Below, piece by piece: positions 1 through 5,245 of a stretch of 7,135 nt of DNA (its first letter is position 1; the number at the start of each line of letters is the position of its first letter). Position numbers and translations under genes: made by a program. Origin of the DNA: Actinomycetes bacterium (GTDB lineage: Bacteria > Actinomycetota > Acidimicrobiia > Acidimicrobiales > Acidimicrobiaceae); contig JAKBSX010000144.1 in NCBI GenBank assembly GCA_021844725.1, positions 1-7,135 on the forward strand. The letters run 5' to 3'. A model generated the notes under the pieces. The model was not told where the DNA came from and made no database searches. It saw only the letters and a list, made by a program, of their open reading frames with translations.

Positions 1-408
1 TCCGATCAATGCCAGAATCCCGTCCAGACCCAGCTCTATAAGCTCCCGCCGAAACAGAGAATGGGTGATATGGGAGGTAGATAGTTGCGCTCCCAACACA
101 AGGATCCGTCTTACAGAAGAAATAATTCCAATAATTAGGAATGGCTTTAGCTGAAACCCGCCAACCGACAAGTGCGTAACAACTGTCGAAAGTAACTCCA
201 GCAAAATAATTGCAAACAGGATATCGTTTAGGACCGTCGCAACCTGGAGCGTAATCGAAGTCGATGAAGTCATATTGATCAGATCTTTAGCACTCTGGAA
301 CAGAACCAGAGCTGCCATGACTACCAATCCGATTCCAACTAAAGCGTAAAGCAGCTTTTCAGCGTGCCCAAGCAACTTCGAAGCCATTTCGCCATCTGAT
401 TTGGTCAT
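1..408 (-). CDS. PsiE-family (phosphate-starvation-inducible E-like) membrane protein, 3' end missing
   Basis: An open frame on the minus strand starts at ATG 408-406 and runs 136 codons to the window edge with no stop, so the C-terminus is outside. The protein is very hydrophobic. Membrane segments lie near residues 18-40, 53-77 and 88-107, and a fourth is starting at about 129. The second and third segments carry the pattern I associate with the PsiE family: an LNDILFAIILLELL-like helix, then a loop, then 'KPFLIIGIISSVRRIL' with paired arginines at 100-101. E. coli PsiE is a small four-helix inner-membrane protein induced by phosphate starvation; its biochemical role is unknown. An in-frame TGA sits about 30 nt upstream of the ATG, so this is the first ATG available. 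No clear Shine-Dalgarno site precedes it, and Met8 is an alternative start. The gene lies 84 nt downstream of the Ser/Thr kinase on the same strand with no convincing terminator between, so co-transcription is possible. I saw no obvious Pho box. Confidence 0.8.
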   Translation of the reverse strand, partial: MTKSDGEMASKLLGHAEKLLYALVGIGLVVMAALVLFQSAKDLINMTSSTSITLQVATVLNDILFAIILLELLSTVVTHLSVGGFQLKPFLIIGIISSVRRILVLGAQLSTSHITHSLFRRELIELGLDGILALIG

Positions 409-492
409 GCACCAAACATAGTCATAATTGCAAGATCAAAACGCGAAATAATTTTTTCATTACCAAATACTTCTAAAATAATATTTCTATCG

Positions 493-1893
493 TTAGTGCC
501 CTTTTTTCGATAATCCCGGCGGTCCGGGTCGCGCTGAAGTAACCGGAGGAACAGTTGTGGGCACAATGGTTGTCGGAACAACAGTGGTGGAGGTAGTTGT
601 AGTACTAGTTGACGTCGTTGTGGTAACAATTGAAGTCGTTGGCGTCGTTGCGCGACCGCCGGAACTTCCATGTCCAAAGAACAGTATGCTGGCAACGATG
701 AAACCTGCTATAGCTAACGCGGCAAGCCCCAGGACCGCTCTGGTTTTTGGAGAAACTTCATCACGAAAATATGAATTAAGTTTGCCAATCAATCCTAAAC
801 TGCGATTTTTGACTAACAGCAATAAACCTATAATCCCAGCCCCTGCCAAGCCATCGCGAGCTAGACGCCCTGCGCCCAGACCAGCCGAACCAGAATCCAC
901 AATTGTTGGATCTGATCCCGTCGGGCCGCCGACTTCTGCTGCCACCCATACCTGAGTCCTTTCGTCGGAAAGACCGGAATCGAACTGAGACAACGGCATT
1001 TCAAAACCGGTAAATCCTACAGTAGACTCCATTACATAGTTGGGATCAAGTGCAGCGGCCATTTGTGACGCACTCAAGTAACGTTCTTGAGGAGCAGGGG
1101 AGAGCGACCGTTTAATAACCTGACTAACATAAGGGGGTATCTCAGGATTAAGTTGCTCGGGGGCCTGAAACTTCCCTGATTTTGCAGCCAGCAGTACCGC
1201 CAGTGGGCTATCGCCGGAAAATGGTTTTTGACCAGTCAGTATTTCGTACAAAATTACCCCAACCGAAAAAAGATCTGAAGCTGGAGTAATCTCCTTACTG
1301 CCTTCGGCACGTTCCGGCGACAGGTACGCCGGAGTTCCGATAACTCCGCTTGTCATCGTCAAATCACGTTCACTGGCACTGTCTAAAATGGTGGCGATAC
1401 CAAAATCACTGACCTTAGCCTGACCATTATGACCCATCAAAATATTGCTGGGTTTTATATCGCGGTGCAAAATTCCACTCTCATGAGCGAACGCTAATGC
1501 ACTTAAGACCTGCCTTACTATTTCCACAGCTCTGTCTACTGACAATTTTTGCGAGCGCATCAAGGAGGCCAGGGTACCGCCTTCTACAAGCTCCATCACG
1601 ATGAATGGCCTGCCGTTAGTTTCACTAACATCAAACACAGTAACCACATGAGGATGATGAGAGAGACGCCCTGCCGCTCTGGCTTCTCTCTCAAACCTTG
1701 CTCTAATCGATTGGTCATCAGTAAAAGTGCGCTTTAGAATCTTGATAGCAATGTACCTGTCCAACCTAAGGTCATTGGATTTAAAAACATCCCCCATGGC
1801 ACCATTGCCAATTTCACTAATCAGCTGATAACGGTCATTTAAGATATTGGAAATATGTTCAGAGGAATGACCCCCCAGACCTTGGTCGTTCAT
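493..1893 (-). CDS. Membrane-anchored PknB-like Ser/Thr protein kinase with Thr-rich extracytoplasmic tail
   Basis: This is a Hanks-type kinase of 466 aa from ATG 1893. The kinase domain spans about residues 20-285: glycine loop GNGAMG (29-34), catalytic Lys51 in AIK, alpha-C Glu70, HRD 143-145 with Lys147 and Asn150, DFG 163-165, SPE 192-194, Asp207 and Arg271. All catalytic residues are present. The activation loop 'LTMTSGVIGTPAYLSPE' aligns with M. tuberculosis PknB, and Thr179 and Thr181 match its two autophosphorylation threonines. A juxtamembrane linker follows, then a short hydrophobic stretch (about 348-361), a clear membrane helix (386-406), and a tail made largely of Thr, Ser, Val and Pro. 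There are no PASTA domains, so the external ligand, if any, is unknown. The frame stays open to 1995. Other possible starts are ATG 1926, TTG 1935 (GGAG 8 nt upstream, the best-spaced site) and TTG 1995. I chose 1893 because it leaves a short hydrophilic N-terminus before the kinase fold. The stop is TAA. The gene diverges from the AhpD-like gene. Confidence 0.93.
   Translation of the reverse strand: MNDQGLGGHSSEHISNILNDRYQLISEIGNGAMGDVFKSNDLRLDRYIAIKILKRTFTDDQSIRARFEREARAAGRLSHHPHVVTVFDVSETNGRPFIVMELVEGGTLASLMRSQKLSVDRAVEIVRQVLSALAFAHESGILHRDIKPSNILMGHNGQAKVSDFGIATILDSASERDLTMTSGVIGTPAYLSPERAEGSKEITPASDLFSVGVILYEILTGQKPFSGDSPLAVLLAAKSGKFQAPEQLNPEIPPYVSQVIKRSLSPAPQERYLSASQMAAALDPNYVMESTVGFTGFEMPLSQFDSGLSDERTQVWVAAEVGGPTGSDPTIVDSGSAGLGAGRLARDGLAGAGIIGLLLLVKNRSLGLIGKLNSYFRDEVSPKTRAVLGLAALAIAGFIVASILFFGHGSSGGRATTPTTSIVTTTTSTSTTTTSTTVVPTTIVPTTVPPVTSARPGPPGLSKKGH
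538..648 (-). repeat. Low-complexity Thr-codon tract encoding the kinase tail
   Basis: In the kinase frame, 20 of 37 residues here are threonine (residues 416-452 from ATG 1893), mixed with Ser, Val, Ile and Pro. On the plus strand the DNA reads as degenerate GTN/GTNGTT units, with the 7-mer GTCGTTG at 614-620, 635-641 and 644-650. Such Thr/Pro tails are common in exported or membrane-anchored actinobacterial proteins, where they act as extended wall-spanning linkers and can be O-mannosylated; both roles are inferred here. The repeated codons make the tract prone to length change by slippage. Confidence 0.6.
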
Positions 1894-2073
1894 AAAACTT
1901 GAGTCTAACCTTTGGAATTGAAACATTATCTGCAATAATCCAACTCCATCTTTTGGCAATCGGTCCAAGATATTGAACACGACCCCCGGATGCAACCTCG
2001 GTCAAGAATAAACGGGCATTGCTGAAACAATATGGTAAGTTTGCAATCAGAAAAAGCAGATAGCTTGGCATCT

Positions 2074-2103
2074 TTGTTCCTGCTACTGAATGTCCGATAG
2101 ATT
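2074..2103 (+). promoter_or_regulatory. Possible sigma-70-type promoter for the AhpD-like gene
   Basis: In the divergent gap between the kinase and the AhpD-like gene, TTGTTC (2074-2079) is followed after 18 nt by TAGATT (2098-2103), which matches TATAAT at four of six positions including T1, A2 and T6. Transcription would start near 2110, leaving a leader of about 16 nt that holds the ribosome binding site. TTGGCA at 2065-2070 is a competing -35 box without a good partner. The match is weak and by eye only. No convincing promoter was found for the opposite-strand kinase in the same gap. Confidence 0.22.
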
Positions 2104-2113
2104 CGTGGTCGAT

Positions 2114-2120
2114 GAGGGAG
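2114..2120 (+). promoter_or_regulatory. Ribosome binding site deciding the AhpD-like start
   Basis: GAGGGAG ends 5 nt before ATG 2126. The same frame stays open upstream to an ATG at 2090, but that codon has no Shine-Dalgarno site. This motif therefore fixes the start at 2126 and removes 12 N-terminal residues from the longest open frame. Confidence 0.75.
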
Positions 2121-2125
2121 ACGAA

Positions 2126-2473
2126 ATGGATCGAAAATACCACCAAATTGCAGATGACTTGAGAACGCCAGCCCGGGAACTAAGAGATCAGATCCCAGAG
2201 GTGTTCAAAAGTTATGCTCAGCTGCACGCTGCCGCGACTAAAGATGGTGCAATTTCTCAAAAAACCAAAGAGTTGATTGCAATAGCAATCTCGGTAGTTA
2301 CAAAGTGCGATGGGTGCATAACCGCACATGCCAGGGCTGCAGCCCTACAGGGTGCCACCAAGCAAGAGGTTGCTGAGGCAATTGGAGTCGCCATTATGCT
2401 AAGTGGGGGACCGGGAACTGTATATGGACCGCGGGCCTATGAAGCATTTTTGGAATATTCAGGACAAGCCTAA
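2126..2473 (+). CDS. AhpD-like carboxymuconolactone decarboxylase (CMD) family protein
   Basis: A 115-residue all-helical protein of the CMD/AhpD fold. The catalytic pattern is complete: Glu49, then Cys61-x-x-Cys64 (CDGC), then His68. The spacing is Glu+12 to the first Cys and +7 from that Cys to His, the same as in M. tuberculosis AhpD (Glu118, Cys130, Cys133, His137). In AhpD these residues form a thiol relay that reduces hydroperoxides or the peroxiredoxin AhpC. The CxxC pair points to redox activity rather than gamma-carboxymuconolactone decarboxylation. The length fits a single-domain AhpD-like protein rather than the two-repeat AhpD of about 175 aa, so an oligomeric cytosolic enzyme is expected. 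A segment with GGPG and a conserved Tyr/Ala-rich last helix closes the fold. The start is set by the GAGGGAG site. No ahpC or other peroxiredoxin is in view, so the reductant and substrate are unknown. The gene is 68 nt upstream of the histidine kinase on the same strand and divergent from the Ser/Thr kinase. Confidence 0.88.
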   Translation: MDRKYHQIADDLRTPARELRDQIPEVFKSYAQLHAAATKDGAISQKTKELIAIAISVVTKCDGCITAHARAAALQGATKQEVAEAIGVAIMLSGGPGTVYGPRAYEAFLEYSGQA

Positions 2474-2497
2474 ATTACAGACACCAACCGCAATATT

Positions 2498-2527
2498 TTG
2501 ATTCACTGCCGTGATAATCCATAAGAT
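2498..2527 (+). promoter_or_regulatory. Possible promoter upstream of the histidine kinase
   Basis: The 68-nt gap after the AhpD-like gene contains TTGATT (2498-2503) and, 18 nt on, TAAGAT (2522-2527). A better -10 match, GATAAT (2513-2518), has no correctly spaced -35 box. No terminator is visible in the gap, so read-through from the upstream gene is equally possible. This is a weak, by-eye call. Confidence 0.2.
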
Positions 2528-2541
2528 CGTCGACTGAAAAA

Positions 2542-4737
2542 ATGACAATTATGAGTCCAGATGAACCCACACGCGGAACTTCTAGTTCAGGGTATCAGAC
2601 AGGCCGCAAATATTCTGAGGAACCCAACCAGGTAGCATCGCCAAATTATTCAATTGTAAAGAGGCTCAACTTCACGTTGAGGCTTGTATTGCTGTCCCTA
2701 TTGATAACTGGAATCCTAAGCACAGCCGCACTTATTTATATCAACTCAATTGAGTCGAATCTTACAACCAGGGTGGAACCCCTTATAGGTCTCAACGATC
2801 AAATCAATACTGAGGTTCTTAGTGCAATTCTAGATGCACGAAACTACATTATTACCCAGAATAAGATTTTTCTAAATCAATTCAATCAATCTTTAGGGGA
2901 CTACAAAAGCACCTATAAAAAGGCTCTGAAATTACAAAACTCTACTGATAAACAACATAAATACCTTCAAAACGAAAATGTCGCAGCACAACAGTCCTTC
3001 TCCACTCTAAATCAACTTATTCGAAACACAGCCGCCAGTCATGCTGGCACAGCAGCTCTCGCAACTATCATCGAGCAAACAAACGGCCCTGAGCATACCT
3101 TTGAAAATCGCTACGCCACGGCAAATATCGCTTACCATTCTCAGCAAAGTTCCTATATATCTCAGATAAGGCTAATTTCGATATCCGGGATCGGATTATT
3201 AATATTTTTATTCCTGATCTCGCTCATCTTGGGACTTAGGCAATCGTACTTTATCAGCGCTGCCATAAGTGGAATGCTGGACCGCCTTATAGCGACGCTA
3301 AAAGGCGGGCAAAATGGAGATTCTTCATTATCTGCAAATTCTGTGGAGTCTAACGAGGAATATGAGCTCGCCAGTGCAATAAATGACATGATTGTAAAGC
3401 GAAATTCGCTGCAAACGATTCTAGAGCAGCAGTACGAAAAAGAAAAGACATCCCGGCAACGCTTGGAAGAGGAGCGTACCCTAAGAGAAGCTCTGGCAAC
3501 GACACTATATGAAGATCTGGATGCCACCTCAGCTTTTCAAAAAGCAATCGAAGGATTCGGCAAGGCGCTTCGAGCCGACCAGGCCCTGGTAAGAATTATG
3601 GAGAACGGCAAACCAGGTCCACCAATATTTCAATGGAATTCAGAATCGAAACCCCGTAGTCAATCTGATGACTATTCGCTTGACAACCAAGACCAATTGC
3701 GGCAACTCCTTTATAGCGAATCAGACCACCTCTCAAATGCATTGACCAGAGGATCGTATGTGTGTGTAGACGACCTGGCAAACGATGAGCGATTGTCCCA
3801 GTACAGTCGCTTGTTAGCACTGCAAACCGGTCTTCAAGCATTCTTGTCTGTGCCTGTTGTGGGCGAAAGTGGTCCGGAAGCAATCCTGGTGGCATTGATG
3901 GAGGGCAAAACCCGAGTCTGGAATGACAGGGATATTGAAATTGCAACTACTCTGGCCACTGGACTGGGAGCAACCCTTGCTGCGATACGTCTGTACGACG
4001 TCGAGAGACGGAACTTAGACCTAATGAGGCAATTGGATAGAGCCAAAGACGAATTCTTAGCATCGGTCTCGCATGAATTGAGAACCCCATTGACCAGTAT
4101 CATCGGATATCTCGAATTGCTTAAAGATGAAGTAGCCGACGGAAATATATCAGAACAGTACGGCGGAATGCTGGACGCGATCGACCGGAATTCAGTTCGT
4201 TTGTTAGGTCTTATTGAAAACGTCCTAACCGCCTCAAGAATTGAATCTGGAAAACTAGATTTATCAACTTCCAGCTTCGCTGTTTCCCAGCTTATTTCCA
4301 CTTCAGTCGAGGCTGTTAGGCCGCAAGCAAATTCCAAACAAATCAATATTGACATCCAAATCCCACCGGAGATCGAGGTTATAACCGGAGACATCAATCT
4401 TTTAGACAGGGCACTTCTCAACTTGCTATCAAACGCTATAAAATTCACACCGCCGGCCGGAACCATAACCATTGAAGCCAAGCAGGAGTCGCGAAATATT
4501 GAAATCTCGGTGGCAGACACCGGAATGGGAATCTCCCAAGAAGAAATCGGACACATGTTTACCAAGTTCTATAGAACCACCGAGGCTAAACAACTAGTCA
4601 TCCAGGGAACCGGATTAGGCTTGTCAATCACCAAAGCAATAATCGAAGCACATTCTGGGACTATAACGGTCGAATCCACGCTTGGTCAAGGAACGAAATT
4701 CACCTTCACAGTCCCTATTGGCAGCCGTGAAACATGA
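2542..4737 (+). CDS. Membrane sensor histidine kinase (helical sensor, HAMP-like, GAF, HisKA, HATPase_c)
   Basis: The 731-residue protein has a hydrophilic N-terminal arm (1-42), TM1 (about 45-68), a 140-residue extracytoplasmic region (69-208) without cysteines, and TM2 (209-232). The external region looks all-helical, and its 'DARNYIITQNKIFLNQF' stretch recalls CHASE3 or four-helix-bundle sensors. A degenerate HAMP-like linker (233-290) ends in 'EEYELASAINDMI' and is followed by a charged coiled coil (288-320). A GAF domain (about 323-485) comes next. HisKA has its phosphoacceptor His511 in SHELRTP, with Glu512 and Thr515 positioned for the kinase/phosphatase H-E-x-x-T motif. HATPase_c has N-box Asn627 and Asn631, G1 DTGMGI (659-664), F-box Phe673 and Phe676, and G2 GTGLGL (689-694). 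All catalytic boxes are intact, so it should autophosphorylate. There is no fused receiver; the partner is most likely the receiver gene that follows. The Shine-Dalgarno site before ATG 2542 is poor, and ATG 2551 is an alternative start. The ligand of the external and GAF domains is unknown. Confidence 0.95.
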   Translation: MTIMSPDEPTRGTSSSGYQTGRKYSEEPNQVASPNYSIVKRLNFTLRLVLLSLLITGILSTAALIYINSIESNLTTRVEPLIGLNDQINTEVLSAILDARNYIITQNKIFLNQFNQSLGDYKSTYKKALKLQNSTDKQHKYLQNENVAAQQSFSTLNQLIRNTAASHAGTAALATIIEQTNGPEHTFENRYATANIAYHSQQSSYISQIRLISISGIGLLIFLFLISLILGLRQSYFISAAISGMLDRLIATLKGGQNGDSSLSANSVESNEEYELASAINDMIVKRNSLQTILEQQYEKEKTSRQRLEEERTLREALATTLYEDLDATSAFQKAIEGFGKALRADQALVRIMENGKPGPPIFQWNSESKPRSQSDDYSLDNQDQLRQLLYSESDHLSNALTRGSYVCVDDLANDERLSQYSRLLALQTGLQAFLSVPVVGESGPEAILVALMEGKTRVWNDRDIEIATTLATGLGATLAAIRLYDVERRNLDLMRQLDRAKDEFLASVSHELRTPLTSIIGYLELLKDEVADGNISEQYGGMLDAIDRNSVRLLGLIENVLTASRIESGKLDLSTSSFAVSQLISTSVEAVRPQANSKQINIDIQIPPEIEVITGDINLLDRALLNLLSNAIKFTPPAGTITIEAKQESRNIEISVADTGMGISQEEIGHMFTKFYRTTEAKQLVIQGTGLGLSITKAIIEAHSGTITVESTLGQGTKFTFTVPIGSRET

Positions 4738-4820
4738 CCTAAAGACAAGGTTGAGCTTAGTTATTTACCTTTTAGAAGAATAAAATTCCCAAAAAAGTTG
4801 TTGTAATAGTTAAGAGATTG

Positions 4821-4848
4821 TTGAAACACGCCGATTAAAGACTAGAGA
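4821..4848 (+). promoter_or_regulatory. Candidate promoter in the leader of the receiver gene
   Basis: The 133-nt gap 4738-4870 is the largest between the plus-strand genes. Within it, TTGAAA (4821-4826) and TAGAGA (4843-4848) are 16 nt apart. TTGAAA is a fair -35 box and TAGAGA a poor -10. If used, transcription would start inside or just after the palindrome at 4847-4856. This would let the receiver, HEAT and glycosyltransferase genes be expressed apart from the histidine kinase. By-eye evidence only. Confidence 0.22.
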
Positions 4849-4856
4849 TAGCTATC
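4847..4856. promoter_or_regulatory. Perfect 10-bp palindrome next to the receiver gene's ribosome binding site
   Basis: GATAGCTATC is its own reverse complement and directly abuts the AAGGGGA Shine-Dalgarno site at 4857. It could be a small operator for a dimeric regulator, or just chance in an AT-rich leader. As RNA it could only form a three-base-pair stem, so a hairpin role is unlikely. Confidence 0.3.
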
Positions 4857-4863
4857 AAGGGGA
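4857..4863 (+). promoter_or_regulatory. Ribosome binding site supporting the GTG start of the receiver gene
   Basis: AAGGGGA lies 7 nt before GTG 4871. The nearby ATG at 4864 is out of frame and hits a stop after three codons, so GTG is the real start. Confidence 0.75.
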
Positions 4864-4870
4864 TGGACTG

Positions 4871-5239
4871 GTGACAAAAATTCTAATTGCTGATGACGAT
4901 CCAGACATACTGGAGCTCGTAAATTACAAGCTGGTGCAGACAGGATACGACATCACCGCGGTAACAAATGGCGCAGATGCAATCTCAAGAGCAAAGGAAA
5001 CTTTGCCTGACCTTATAATTCTTGATGTTATGATGCCTTTCTACTCAGGTATTGAAGTGACGCTAGAATTGCGGAAAATTCCGGAATTTGTTTCAATTCC
5101 GATTATTCTTCTCACGGCCAAGTCGATGGAGCTCGATACCGAAAAAGGATTTGCCGCAGGAGCTAGCGATTACATGACAAAACCTTTTAGCCCCAGAGAA
5201 TTGGCAACCAGGGTACAAGCCGCATTATCCAGAAACTGA
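4871..5239 (+). CDS. Stand-alone CheY-like response regulator receiver
   Basis: The 122-residue protein is a single receiver domain and nothing more. Acidic Asp8 and Asp9 (with Asp10) bind the metal, Asp52 in 'IILDVMMP' is the phosphoacceptor, Thr82 is the switch Thr/Ser, Tyr101 the switch aromatic, and Lys104-Pro105 the conserved KP pair. Every functional position is filled, so it should accept phosphate from a histidine kinase. With no DNA-binding or enzymatic domain it must act through protein contact or as a phosphorelay intermediate. It starts at GTG with a good ribosome binding site. It is 133 nt after the histidine kinase (presumed phosphodonor) and only 6 nt before the HEAT-repeat gene, which makes that protein the first candidate target. 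Inference from gene order: it passes the sensor signal to the HEAT/glycosyltransferase pair. Confidence 0.95.
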   Translation: MTKILIADDDPDILELVNYKLVQTGYDITAVTNGADAISRAKETLPDLIILDVMMPFYSGIEVTLELRKIPEFVSIPIILLTAKSMELDTEKGFAAGASDYMTKPFSPRELATRVQAALSRN

Positions 5240-5245
5240 TCTCAG

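Noticed and set aside
445..487. Inverted GAAATA/TATTTC pair between the kinase and PsiE genes
   Set aside because: A 6-bp AT-rich stem with a loop of over 30 nt is expected by chance in such AT-rich spacer DNA.
405..695. 96-codon minus-strand frame rich in Gln, Leu and Pro, ending just over the PsiE start
   Set aside because: It is an out-of-frame shadow of the kinase's repetitive tail. Its composition follows from reading ACN repeats in another frame. The ATGA overlap with the PsiE start looks coincidental.
557..955. 132-codon plus-strand open frame with a Val-rich start
   Set aside because: It lies wholly antisense to the Ser/Thr kinase. Its Val-rich composition is the complement of the Thr-codon tract, and it shows no domain or ribosome binding site.
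2090..2125. Upstream ATG extending the AhpD-like protein by 12 residues
   Set aside because: It has no ribosome binding site, whereas ATG 2126 has GAGGGAG at 5 nt. The extra residues fall outside the CMD fold.
1859..2146. 95-codon minus-strand frame spanning the divergent intergenic region
   Set aside because: It overlaps the kinase N-terminus in another frame and the AhpD-like start on the other strand. No recognisable protein family or Shine-Dalgarno site was seen.
3834..4565. 243-codon minus-strand frame
   Set aside because: It is fully antisense to the GAF, HisKA and HATPase_c part of the histidine kinase, which has unambiguous catalytic motifs. The antisense translation has no domain-like pattern.
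4747..4773. Possible terminator after the histidine kinase: AAGGT and ACCTT separated by 15 nt, then a short T run
   Set aside because: The stem is only 5 bp with two G-C pairs, a large loop and four T residues. That is too weak to call an intrinsic terminator.
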